From Paroceanicella profunda (GTDB lineage Bacteria; Pseudomonadota; Alphaproteobacteria; Rhodobacterales; Rhodobacteraceae), in assembly GCF_005887635.2 (NCBI RefSeq), contig NZ_CP040818.1, positions 1,052,001 through 1,116,000 of the forward strand: DNA of 64,000 bases, given 5' to 3'. Under the pieces are notes generated by a model. That model did no database searches. It had not been told where the DNA came from and saw nothing but the letters and a program-made list of their open reading frames with translations. Shown here in pieces: positions 1 to 7,839 of the stretch. The position numbers and the translations under genes were made by a program. Position 1 is the first letter of the stretch; each line of letters starts with the position of its first letter.

Positions 1-1
1 G

Positions 2-3000
2 GTGGCCCGGGTGCTGGGCGGCGCGGGCTACTGGCGCTACGGGCTGGAGCAATACGCCCGCCGGCTGGCCGAGGAGGGCATACCCTTCGCCGCCCTGCCC
101 GGCGACGACAAGCCGGATGACGAGCTGCGCCGCCTCTCCACCGTGAGCGACGAGGCCTGGGAACTGCTCTGGGGCTACCTCGTTGAAGGCGGGCCGGAGA
201 ATTCCGCCAACTTCCTGCGCGCCACCCGCGCCCTGCTGGGGGAGGGCGCGGCACCGCCGCCGGCAAGGCCGCTGCTGCGCGCGGGCATCTACTGGCCGGG
301 CGAGGGGCTGACCGGCCCCGACACCCTGCGCGCCGGCTGGACGGAGGGCGCCCCGGTGGTGCCGCTCATCTTCTACCGCGCGCTGGTGCAGGGCGCGGGG
401 CTCAACCCGGTGAACCGCATGGTGCGCGCCCTGCTGCGCCGGGGGCTGAACCCGCTTCCGGTCTTCGTCGCCTCGCTGAAGGACCCGCTCTCGGTCGCCA
501 CACTCGAGAGCCTGTTCGCCGAGGCGGCGCCGGACGTCATCCTCAACGCCACCAGCTTCGCGGTGGGCGGCGGCGCGCCGCTCGACCGGTTCGGCGCCCC
601 GGTGCTGCAGGTGGTCTTCGCCGCCTCCGACGAGGAGACATGGGAGCGCGGCACCGCCGGCCTCGCCCCGCGCGACATCGCGATGAACGTGGCCCTGCCC
701 GAGCTCGACGGCCGCATCCTCACCCGCGCGGTGAGCTTCAAGGGCGAGGCCTATTTCGACGAGGCCACCGAGTGCCCGATCACCGCCTACCGCGCCCGGG
801 GCGACCGGATCGACTTCACCGCCGATCTCGCCGCCGGCTGGGCCCGGCTGCGCGCCCGGCCCGTGGCCGAGCGCCGGGTGGCGCTGGTGCTGGCGAACTA
901 CCCCAACAAGGACGGCCGCCTCGCCAACGGCGTGGGGCTAGACACGCCGGAGGCCACGGTGCACGCTCTGCGCCTGATGCAGGCGGAAGGCTACGCGGTG
1001 GAGCCCCCGGCCTCGGGCGCTGCCCTGATGGCGCGCATCACCGCCGGCCCCACCAACTGGCTCACCGACCGCGCGGCGCGCGCGGGCGGCGAGCGGCTGT
1101 CGCTCGAAGCCTACCGCGCCTTCCACGCCACCCTGCCGCATGACCTGCGCCGCGAGATGGAGGCCCGCTGGGGCCCGCCGGAGGACGACCCGTTCTGCGG
1201 CCCGGACGGCTTCGCCCTCTCCATCTTCCGGCACGGCAACGCGGTGGTCGGCATCCAGCCGGCCCGGGGCTACAACATCGACCCCAAGGAGACCTACCAC
1301 GCGCCCGACCTGGTGCCGCCGCACAACTACCTCGCCTTCTACGCCTGGCTGCGGCAGGAATTCGGCGCCGATGCCATCGTGCACATGGGCAAGCACGGCA
1401 ATCTCGAATGGCTGCCGGGCAAGGCGGTGGCCCTGTCGGAGAGCTGCTGGCCCGAGGCGGTGCTGGGCCCGGTGCCGCATGTCTACCCGTTCATCGTCAA
1501 CGACCCCGGCGAGGGCACGCAGGCCAAGCGCCGCGCCGCGGCGGTGATCATCGACCACCTCACCCCGCCGCTCACCCGCGCCGAGAGCTACGGCCCGCTG
1601 CGCGACCTCGAGGCGCTGGTGGACGAGTATTACGAGGCCGCGGGCGTCGACCGCCGGCGGCTGGAGCATCTCGCCCGCGAGATCCTCACCCTCACCGCCG
1701 CGAGCGGCATCGACGCGGATGCCGGCATCTCCGGGCTCGACGAGGAGGCCGCGCTCACCAGGCTCGACGCCTGGCTCTGCGACCTGAAGGAGGCGCAGAT
1801 CCGCGACGGGCTGCACATCTTCGGCCGCAGCCCGGAGGGGCGGCTGGCCCGCGACCTCGTGCAGGCCCTCGTCCGCCTGCCGCGCGGCAACGCGCCGGGC
1901 GAGGCCTCGCTCATCCGCGCGCTCGCCGCCGACCTCGGCCTCGGTGCGGCCTTCGACCCGCTCGACTGCGCCATGGCCGCGCCCTGGGCCGGGCCGCGCC
2001 CCGAGGCGCTCGCCCGCGCCCTGCCCGGCACCTGGCGCAGCAACGGCGACACGGTGGAGCGGCTGGAAACCCTCGCAGCCACCCTGCTGGAGGCGGTGAT
2101 GGGGGGCGCGGAGGACGCGGCGGCCGGCTGGCCCGCCACACAGGCGGTGCTGGAAGAGGTGCGCGCGCGCCTGGCCCCGGCCGTGGCGGCCTGCGGCCCG
2201 GCGGAGGGGAAGGGGCTCCTCACCGCCCTTTCCGGGCAGTTCGTCGCCCCCGCGCCATCCGGCGCGCCGACGCGGGGCCGGCCGGACGTGCTGCCCACCG
2301 GGCGCAACTTCTACTCGGTCGACACCCGCGCCGTGCCCACGCCCACCGCCTGGACACTGGGCTGGAAATCCGCCTCCGCCCTCGTGGAGCGCCACTTGCA
2401 AGACGAGGGCGACTGGCCGCGCGCCCTGCTGGTCACCGCCTGGGGCACGGCGAACATGCGCACGGGGGGCGATGACATCGCCCAGGCCCTCGCGCTGATG
2501 GGCGTGCGCCCGACATGGGACACCTCGAGCCGCCGGGTGACCGGGTTCGAGATCATGCCGGCCGGCGTGCTGGGGCGGCCGCGGGTGGACGTGACGCTGC
2601 GCGTCTCCGGCTTCTTCCGCGACGCCTTCCCCGGGCTGATCGACCTGTTCGACAGCGCCGCCCGCGCGGTGATGGCCCTCGACGAGCCGGAGGAGGACAA
2701 CCCCGCCGCCGCCCGCTTCCGCGCCGAGGGGTCGGGCGAGGCCGCCGGCTACCGGGTGTTCGGCGCCAAGCCCGGGGCCTACGGCGCCGGCCTCCAGGCG
2801 CTGATCGACGAGCGCATCTGGGCCGAGCGCGCCGACCTCGGCGCCGCCTGGCTCGACTGGGGCGGCTATGCCTACGGCCGCGGGGCAGAAGGCGCCCGGG
2901 CCCGCGCCGCGCTGGAAACCCGGGTGGCGCGGCTCGAAGGCATCGTCCAGAACCAGGACAACCGCGAGCACGACCTGCTCGATTCCGACGATTACTACCA

Positions 3001-3442
3001 GTTCGAGGGGGGCGCCGCCGCTGCCGTGGCCGCCCTGCAGGGCCGCGACCGACCGATATGGCACAACGACCACTCCCGCCCGGAGCGCCCGGTGATCCGC
3101 TCGCTCGAGGAGGAGATCGGCCGGGTCGTGCGCTCGCGCGTGGTGAACCCGAAGTGGATCGCCGGCGTGCAGCGCCACGGCTACAAGGGCGCCTTCGAGA
3201 TGGCCGCCACGGTGGATTATCTCTTCGCCTTCGCCGCCACCACCCGGGCGGTGCGCAGCCACCATTTCGACCTCGTGCACCAGGCCTACCTGGAGGATGA
3301 GACGGTGCGCGATTTCATCGCCGAAGCGAACCCCGCCGCCCTCGGCGAGATCGCCGCCCGGCTGACCGAGGCCATCGACCGCGGCCTCTGGCAACCGCGC
3401 TCCAACTCCGCCCGGGCCCTGCTGGAGACGCTGACCGGCTGA
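2..3442 (+). CDS. cobN: Cobaltochelatase subunit CobN, 5'-truncated by the window edge
   Basis: Large subunit of the ATP-dependent aerobic cobaltochelatase, which with CobS and CobT inserts Co2+ into hydrogenobyrinic acid a,c-diamide in cobalamin synthesis; it acts in the cytoplasm. The 1,146 visible residues carry CobN/magnesium-chelatase-H hallmarks: the HMGKHGNLEWLPGK block near residue 461 and the QNQDNREHD block near residue 983. Family members are usually about 1,250 residues, so roughly 100 N-terminal residues probably lie left of the window; the GTG at base 2 is only the first in-frame codon, not a start. The stop is at 3440-3442. cobO lies about 1.7 kb downstream on the same strand, separated by a repeat-rich gap and two small genes. 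Identity is secure. Confidence 0.96.
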   Translation: MARVLGGAGYWRYGLEQYARRLAEEGIPFAALPGDDKPDDELRRLSTVSDEAWELLWGYLVEGGPENSANFLRATRALLGEGAAPPPARPLLRAGIYWPGEGLTGPDTLRAGWTEGAPVVPLIFYRALVQGAGLNPVNRMVRALLRRGLNPLPVFVASLKDPLSVATLESLFAEAAPDVILNATSFAVGGGAPLDRFGAPVLQVVFAASDEETWERGTAGLAPRDIAMNVALPELDGRILTRAVSFKGEAYFDEATECPITAYRARGDRIDFTADLAAGWARLRARPVAERRVALVLANYPNKDGRLANGVGLDTPEATVHALRLMQAEGYAVEPPASGAALMARITAGPTNWLTDRAARAGGERLSLEAYRAFHATLPHDLRREMEARWGPPEDDPFCGPDGFALSIFRHGNAVVGIQPARGYNIDPKETYHAPDLVPPHNYLAFYAWLRQEFGADAIVHMGKHGNLEWLPGKAVALSESCWPEAVLGPVPHVYPFIVNDPGEGTQAKRRAAAVIIDHLTPPLTRAESYGPLRDLEALVDEYYEAAGVDRRRLEHLAREILTLTAASGIDADAGISGLDEEAALTRLDAWLCDLKEAQIRDGLHIFGRSPEGRLARDLVQALVRLPRGNAPGEASLIRALAADLGLGAAFDPLDCAMAAPWAGPRPEALARALPGTWRSNGDTVERLETLAATLLEAVMGGAEDAAAGWPATQAVLEEVRARLAPAVAACGPAEGKGLLTALSGQFVAPAPSGAPTRGRPDVLPTGRNFYSVDTRAVPTPTAWTLGWKSASALVERHLQDEGDWPRALLVTAWGTANMRTGGDDIAQALALMGVRPTWDTSSRRVTGFEIMPAGVLGRPRVDVTLRVSGFFRDAFPGLIDLFDSAARAVMALDEPEEDNPAAARFRAEGSGEAAGYRVFGAKPGAYGAGLQALIDERIWAERADLGAAWLDWGGYAYGRGAEGARARAALETRVARLEGIVQNQDNREHDLLDSDDYYQFEGGAAAAVAALQGRDRPIWHNDHSRPERPVIRSLEEEIGRVVRSRVVNPKWIAGVQRHGYKGAFEMAATVDYLFAFAATTRAVRSHHFDLVHQAYLEDETVRDFIAEANPAALGEIAARLTEAIDRGLWQPRSNSARALLETLTG

Positions 3443-3446
3443 ACGG

Positions 3447-3496
3447 CGCGCCGAGGGCCGCGCCCGACCCCGGCCCGTGCGCGGGCCCTCGGCGCG
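3447..3496 (+). terminator. Stem-loop directly after cobN
   Basis: Five bases after the cobN stop, CGCGCCGAGGGCC (3447-3459) is followed by its perfect complement GGCCCTCGGCGCG (3484-3496). The 13-bp stem encloses a 24-nt loop. There is no T-run, so it may act as an RNA 3'-end stabiliser or a weak terminator rather than a classical intrinsic terminator. Its left arm overlaps a copy of the 16-base end of the dispersed element described at 3701. Confidence 0.5.
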
Positions 3497-3700
3497 GCAC
3501 CCCGGTGTCGCGCGGACTGCGGGCGACACCACCGGCGCCTCCTGCGAGGCGCGCTCAGAGCGGGCCGGATTGGGAGCGCGAGCGGACGCCCGCGCGGCCG
3601 CGCAGCTCCGAAGCACGAAAACGCTGCAAGGCGGTGCCGCACCTGTCCGACAGGCCACCGCTGCGCTCTGAGCGGCCACCACGCCCGTGCGGCGCACTGA

Positions 3701-3853
3701 GGGCCGCGCCCGACCTGGAGGGCGCGCACTCCGCCTGGTCTGTGTGGCGCCTTCAGGCATCGGTGACGCGCGTGCCGCGATCGACACCGCCGACGCGCCC
3801 TCCGGGGGGAGGTCGGGCGCGGCCCGGGTTGAAACCCGGGCGGGACGGGGGTG
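3701..3853 (+). repeat. Dispersed inverted-repeat element, copy 1
   Basis: GGGCCGCGCCCGACCT (3701-3716) pairs perfectly with AGGTCGGGCGCGGCCC (3810-3825), enclosing about 93 bp. The right end is followed at once by a small CCCGGG/CCCGGG hairpin and a G-rich run. The same arrangement, with the same 16-base ends, the same GCGCCCTCC...GGGGGGAGG block before the right end and the same trailing hairpin, recurs at 20785-20943. The middle portions differ. No coding capacity; this looks like a non-autonomous REP/MITE-like sequence, but no target-site duplication was identified. Confidence 0.65.
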
Positions 3854-3940
3854 GTGGGCGCAGCGCGGAAGGGGAGCCGGTGGCAGGCCCCGCATTGTCG
3901 GCGGATCTGCCGGCCTGCACGGCCAGCCCCCTGAATCAAC

Positions 3941-4195
3941 CGGATCCGGTTCTCGATAGCCCCGCGGCCGCACACGGCACGAAAGGCCACGGTGGACCTG
4001 AAGGGCACCCGCTCCGGCCGGCCCGCACGGGCATTCCGAGGCATCGATGCCGGCCTACGCGGTCTGTCCCCGGCACCAGTCGGATCCGGACCTCGATGGC
4101 CACACGCCCGTACTTGGCACGGAAGGGCGCTGCCGAACGGGAGGGCACTCGCTCCGGCTGGTCCGCGCGGGCACTCCGAAGCGTCGATGACGCGC
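3941..4195 (+). repeat. Imperfect tandem duplication, period 140 bp
   Basis: Bases 3941-4055 and 4081-4195 align at an exact 140-base offset. Both begin CGGATCCGG, continue with CTCGAT, and share a GGCACG-AAGG stretch, a CTCCGGC block and a G-GGCA-TCCGA-GC-TCGATG end. A more diverged relative of the last part occurs at about 3737-3770. The copies differ at many positions, so the duplication is old. No gene is evident in either unit. Confidence 0.55.
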
Positions 4196-4345
4196 GCGCT
4201 GCGGATGACGCCTCCGTCGCACCCCCCGGGCGCGGCCCGAGTGTGCCCTCCGGGCGGTGGGCCCCGAGCTTCGCGCAATCGACCGGGAACTCTGGACGTG
4301 CCCGGCCCGGCGGGCCTAGGCTCCGGCGGAAGGGAGGGCATGCGG

Positions 4346-4726
4346 ATGCGACACGGACATTGCCTCTGCGGCGCGGTGGGATTCGAATGGGACGGACCGC
4401 CGAACTGGGTGGGCCACTGCCATTGCGAGAGCTGCCGACGCGCCACGGGCTCGCCGCTCACCAGCTTCGTGGGCGTTCCGGACAGCACCTGGCGCTGGAC
4501 CGGCACAGCCCCGGCGCGCTTCGCCTCCTCGCCCGGGGTGGAGCGGCTGTTCTGCCCCACCTGCGGCGCGCCCATAGCCTACCGCGCGGAGCGCTTCCCG
4601 GGCGAGACGCATTTCCACCTCGCGCTGGTGGACGACCCCGCCGGGCTCACCCCCACCGCGCATTTCCACTGGAAGGAGCGGGTGCGCTGGCTCGCCCATG
4701 CCGAAGACGGGCTGGCCCGGGAATGA
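4346..4726 (+). CDS. GFA/CENP-V-type zinc protein
   Basis: Small protein of about 126 residues with the cysteine pattern of the GFA (glutathione-dependent formaldehyde-activating enzyme) fold: C-L-C-G near the N-terminus, HCHCESC, then CPTCGAP, which bind structural and catalytic zinc in this family. The family is functionally broad and most members are not formaldehyde enzymes, so no substrate is assigned. I prefer the ATG at 4346 because a GGGAGGG ribosome site (4332-4338) sits 7 bases upstream; an in-frame ATG at 4340 is almost on top of that site. The stop overlaps the start of the next gene (ATGA). Family is secure, role unknown. Confidence 0.85.
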   Translation: MRHGHCLCGAVGFEWDGPPNWVGHCHCESCRRATGSPLTSFVGVPDSTWRWTGTAPARFASSPGVERLFCPTCGAPIAYRAERFPGETHFHLALVDDPAGLTPTAHFHWKERVRWLAHAEDGLARE

Positions 4727-5190
4727 CCGACATTCGTCGCCTGGGGCCGGACGACCCCGACATGCCCGCCGTGCACACGCTCGTCACCACGGCCTTCGCG
4801 TACATGGACGGGCGCGTGGACCCGCCCTCCTCCATCCACCGCACGGGGCTGGCGGAGATGCGCGCGATGGCGCGCGAGGGGCTGCTGCTCGCCGCCGGCC
4901 GGCCGCCGCTTGCCTGCGTGTTCTGCACGGCGACGCCCGGCGCGCTCTACCTCGGCAAGCTCGCGGTGGCGGAGGCGGCGCGGGGCCGGGGGCTCGCCCG
5001 CGCGCTGGTGCAGGCGGCGGAGGCGGAGGCGCGGGCCCGCGGCCTCGGCGCGCTGGAGCTGCAGACCCGGGTGGAACTCACCGAAAACCACGCCACCTTC
5101 GCCCGGCTGGGCTTCGCCGAGGTCGCGCGCACGGCGCATCCGGGCTATGACCGGCCCACGAGCCTCACCATGCGCAAGGAGCTGAGATGA
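4723..5190 (+). CDS. GNAT-family N-acetyltransferase
   Basis: A 155-residue acetyltransferase of the GNAT superfamily, transferring an acetyl group from acetyl-CoA to an unknown amine. The acetyl-CoA-binding motif A (LAVAEAARGRGLARAL, approximately residues 81-96) has the R-G-x-G-x-A pyrophosphate loop, and the motif-B region NHATFARLGF follows. It starts in the stop codon of the GFA gene (ATGA at 4723-4726) and ends in the start of cobO (ATGA at 5187-5190), so the three genes are almost certainly co-translated. Nothing shows a direct role in cobalamin synthesis. Confidence 0.9.
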   Translation: MTDIRRLGPDDPDMPAVHTLVTTAFAYMDGRVDPPSSIHRTGLAEMRAMAREGLLLAAGRPPLACVFCTATPGALYLGKLAVAEAARGRGLARALVQAAEAEARARGLGALELQTRVELTENHATFARLGFAEVARTAHPGYDRPTSLTMRKELR

Positions 5191-5795
5191 CCGACGATCC
5201 CGAACGCCACGCGATGAAGATGGCGCGCAAGAAGGCCTCGCGCGACAAGATCATGGCCACCAAGACCGACGAGAAGGGCCTGATCATCGTCCACACCGGC
5301 AAGGGCAAGGGCAAGTCCACCGCCGCCTTCGGGATGATCTTCCGCCACATCGCCCATGGCATGCCCTGCGCGGTGGTGCAGTTCATCAAGGGTGGCATGA
5401 GCACGGGCGAGCGCGACATGATCCTCGCGCGCTTCTCCGACCTGTGCGACTTCCACACCATGGGCGAGGGCTTCACCTGGGAGACCCAGGACCGCACCCG
5501 CGACATGGAGATGGCCCGCGCCGCCTGGGAGAAGGCCAAGGAGCTGATCCGCGACGAGCGCAACTCCATGGTGCTGCTCGACGAGATCAACATCGCGCTG
5601 CGCTATGACTATATCCCCATCGAGGAGGTGCTGGAGTTCCTCGCCACCGAGAAACCGCACATGACCCATGTGGTGCTCACCGGGCGCAACGCGAAGCCGG
5701 AGCTGATCGAACTCGCCGACATGGTGACCGAGATGGAGCTGGTGAAACACCCGTTCCGCTCCGGCGTGAAGGCGCAGAAGGGCGTGGAGTTCTGA
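5187..5795 (+). CDS. cobO: Cob(I)yrinic acid a,c-diamide adenosyltransferase
   Basis: Transfers the 5'-deoxyadenosyl group of ATP to the cobalt of corrinoids, the adenosylation step after CobN-dependent cobalt insertion. At 202 residues it has the normal CobO/BtuR length. The P-loop VHTGKGKGKST lies around residues 35-45, followed by the VQFIKGG and LLDEIN segments conserved in BtuR/CobO and a final FRSGVKAQKGVEF tail typical of the family. The start overlaps the GNAT stop. With cobN upstream this is part of an aerobic-type cobalamin locus extending left of the window. Confidence 0.96.
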   Translation: MTDDPERHAMKMARKKASRDKIMATKTDEKGLIIVHTGKGKGKSTAAFGMIFRHIAHGMPCAVVQFIKGGMSTGERDMILARFSDLCDFHTMGEGFTWETQDRTRDMEMARAAWEKAKELIRDERNSMVLLDEINIALRYDYIPIEEVLEFLATEKPHMTHVVLTGRNAKPELIELADMVTEMELVKHPFRSGVKAQKGVEF

Positions 5796-6162
5796 GGCGG
5801 GGCCCGGAAAGCAGCCGCCTTGCGGGCCCACACCGGGCCGAGCGTGGCATGACAGCCATGAGCGGCATCCACGCCCGGGCCCGACCCCGGCGGTGAAATG
5901 GCCGTCCGCCCGTGCCCTGCCGGTCACGGCCCGCCGCCCCCGCCCTGCGGCGCGCCCCTGCGGTCCCGGGGCTTGCGGCGTGGCCGGAATGGCCGGAAAG
6001 GGGGCATTCGGGCGCTCTCCGCCGGCACGCGCCCGGCCCCCGTACGCGATGGCACCACCTGTCGGGCGCGGCCCCGCGCGTGCCGGCGCGGACACGTGCA
6101 TCTCCAGCCCCGCCCGGGAACCGGACGCTTTCCCGTGTCACAGGAACGGCGCCGCCGGCGAC

Positions 6163-6198
6163 ACCGATGGGACCGATGGGACCGATGGGACCGATGGT
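6163..6198 (+). repeat. Tandem array of a 9-bp unit, four copies
   Basis: ACCGATGGG is repeated three times and followed by ACCGATGGT. Because the unit is a multiple of three it reads as repeating Gly-Thr-Asp in one frame, but no gene frame surrounds it. Confidence 0.85.
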
Positions 6199-6527
6199 GA
6201 CATGGGGGATGATCATCACCGCCCTGCTCGGGGGAGTTTCACCGCACCACGGATAGCGGGCAGAATTTTCCGGGATCCCGACATCCGGCCCCACACTCAC
6301 CGACGCGACGATGCGGACCGCGGCCGGCCGGACGCCAACAGGCGTGATCCGGCAGTGGCGGGGCGAGACCGGTCGGGCTGGCGGCCGCGCGGCAGTGGCT
6401 GCGGGCCGCCGCCCCCGGCACTGGTACCCGCAACGCGGGCGGATGCCTGGACCCGGAAGCGCGCTTCCGGCGGGAGCCCCGGCGGCGCGGAGACACTGCG
6501 CGCTGCCGGGGCCGGGACGGCCCGCCG

Positions 6528-6581
6528 CTCAGGCGGACGGCGGGCGGGCCGCGGCTCAGGCGGACGGCGGGCGGGCCGCGG
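6528..6581 (+). repeat. Perfect 27-bp direct duplication
   Basis: Bases 6528-6554 and 6555-6581 are identical (both begin CTCAGGCGGACGG and end GGGCCGCGG). It lies about 30 bp beyond the stop codon of the minus-strand VOC gene. Confidence 0.85.
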
Positions 6582-6611
6582 CGCGAGGGGGGCGCCGGGG
6601 CCCTCGACGGA

Positions 6612-7025
6612 TCAGCTGGCGAAGACGCCGTCGAAATCCTTGAAGCCCTTCACCTCGATCGGGTTGCCGCAGGGGTCGCGGAAGAACATCGTGCGCTGCT
6701 CGCCCGGCTCGCCCTCGAAGCGGATCACCGGCGGGATCTCGAAGGCGAGGCCGTGGGCGGTGAGCCGGTCGGCCAGCGCCAGCCAGTCCTCCAGCGGCAG
6801 GATGACGCCGAGATGGGGCATCGGCACCATGTGGTCGCCCACCTTGCCGGTGTTGGTGGTCTCGAAGGGCGTGCCCTTGTGCAGCGAAATCTGGTGGCCG
6901 AAGAAGTCGAAATCCACCCAGGTGTCGGTGCTGCGGCCTTCCTTGCAGCCGAGAACCTCGCCGTAGAAGCGGCGGGTCTCGTCGAGGTCGGTCACGTGGT
7001 AGGCGAGATGGAAGAGCGAACGCAT
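6612..7025 (-). CDS. VOC-family (glyoxalase-fold) protein
   Basis: A 137-residue vicinal-oxygen-chelate protein with two beta-alpha-beta-beta-beta modules. Likely metal ligands are the His of LAYHV near residue 8, the His of MPHLGV in the second half and the Glu of GNPIEVKGF near the C-terminus; RDPCGNPIE is the usual closing motif of glyoxalase-like dioxygenases. The start at 7025 follows an AAGGA ribosome site; an upstream extension to 7103 is low-complexity and overlaps the SDR gene. It is the last gene of a minus-strand run with the SDR (25-base gap). The substrate is unknown. Confidence 0.88.
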   Translation of the reverse strand: MRSLFHLAYHVTDLDETRRFYGEVLGCKEGRSTDTWVDFDFFGHQISLHKGTPFETTNTGKVGDHMVPMPHLGVILPLEDWLALADRLTAHGLAFEIPPVIRFEGEPGEQRTMFFRDPCGNPIEVKGFKDFDGVFAS

Positions 7026-7050
7026 TGCAGTGTCCTTGGTTGGAACGGTC

Positions 7051-7836
7051 TCAGACCGAGCGGATGGCGCCGCCGTCGCAGCGCAGGGTGATGCCGGTGA
7101 CATAGCTCGCCGGGGCGGAGCAGAGGAAGGCCGCGGCGGCGGCGAATTCCGCCACCGTGCCGTAGCGGCCCATGGGGATGGTGGCGCGCGAGGCGCTGCG
7201 CACCGCCTCGATGTCCCTGCCGGTGCGGCTGGCGGCGGCGGCGTCGAGCTGGTCGACGCGGGCGGTGTGGATGCGGCCGGGCAGCAGCATGTTCACGGTG
7301 ATGCCGTCGGCGGCCACCTCGCCCGAGAGGGTCTTCGACCAGCCGCGCAGGGCCGAGCGCAGGGTGTTGGACATCGCGAGCGTGGGGATCGGCTGCTCGA
7401 CGCCGGAGGAGGCGACGGTGAGCACCCGGCCCCAGCCGGCGGCCTTCATGTCGGCGAGCAGGATGTTGGTGAGCTCGATCACCGAGAACACCATCGCCTG
7501 CGCCTGGGCGGCCAGCACCCCGGGCTCCATGCCCTGCACGCCGCCCGGAGGGGGGCCGCCGGTGTTGTTCACCAGGATGTCGACCGAGCCCAGCACCTCG
7601 CGCGCCGTCGCCGCGAGGGCGGCGGGGGTGGCGGGGTCCGACAGGTCGGCCGACACCCAAGAGGCCTTGCCCCCCGAGGCGGTGATGGTGGCGACGGCCT
7701 CGGCGAGCGCCGCCTCGTCACGCCCGGTGAGCAGCACCTCCGCGCCCTCGGCGGCCAGCGCCGTGGCGATGCCGAGGCCGAGGCCCCGGGAGGAGGAGAG
7801 CACGAGCGCGCGGCGCCCGTTCAGTCCGAAATCCAT
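7051..7836 (-). CDS. SDR-family oxidoreductase with an atypical active site
   Basis: A 261-residue short-chain dehydrogenase/reductase. The nucleotide-binding loop is SSSRGLGLG (residues 14-22), the NNTGGPPPGG segment (90-99) replaces the usual NNAG, and VASSG supplies the catalytic-position Ser at about 143. The canonical YxxxK pair is absent: the aligned residues are Ser156 and Arg160 in AMSNTLR. The fold is intact, so it may bind NAD(P) and use altered chemistry or act non-catalytically. It lies 3 bases downstream of the DHDPS-like gene and is clearly co-transcribed. Confidence 0.88.
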   Translation of the reverse strand: MDFGLNGRRALVLSSSRGLGLGIATALAAEGAEVLLTGRDEAALAEAVATITASGGKASWVSADLSDPATPAALAATAREVLGSVDILVNNTGGPPPGGVQGMEPGVLAAQAQAMVFSVIELTNILLADMKAAGWGRVLTVASSGVEQPIPTLAMSNTLRSALRGWSKTLSGEVAADGITVNMLLPGRIHTARVDQLDAAAASRTGRDIEAVRSASRATIPMGRYGTVAEFAAAAAFLCSAPASYVTGITLRCDGGAIRSV

Positions 7837-7839
7837 GGA

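Larger units (their letters stand above)
3443..4345. other. Repeat-rich gap of about 0.9 kb without a credible gene
   Basis: Long open frames cross this stretch on both strands, but they are low-complexity Arg/Pro/Gly/Ala translations typical of GC-rich noncoding DNA and match no family I recognise. What is present: a hairpin after cobN, one inverted-repeat element (3701-3853), and an imperfect 140-bp tandem duplication (3941-4195). A further degenerate right-end fragment (CCCGGGCGCGGCCCGAG, near 4225-4241) suggests older decayed copies of the element. Confidence 0.6.
5796..6611. other. Convergent gap of about 0.8 kb between cobO and the VOC gene
   Basis: The two flanking genes end towards each other. 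No convincing gene is present; open frames are low-complexity. It contains a 9-bp x4 array (6163-6198) and a perfect 27-bp direct duplication (6528-6581). No clear intrinsic terminator with a T-run was seen. Confidence 0.55.

Noticed and set aside
938-3973. 1,011-codon open frame on the minus strand opposite cobN
   Set aside because: Antisense shadow of cobN; the translation is Arg/Gly/His-rich with no family motif, a common effect of high GC at third codon positions.
3505-4722. Long N-terminal extension of the GNAT protein through the repeat gap
   Set aside because: Low-complexity sequence across repeats; the GNAT fold begins at ATG 4723, which overlaps the GFA stop.
3443-6611. Cobalamin riboswitch in the cob region
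   Set aside because: No B12-box-like conserved sequence found in the gaps in view; any riboswitch for cobN would lie left of the window.
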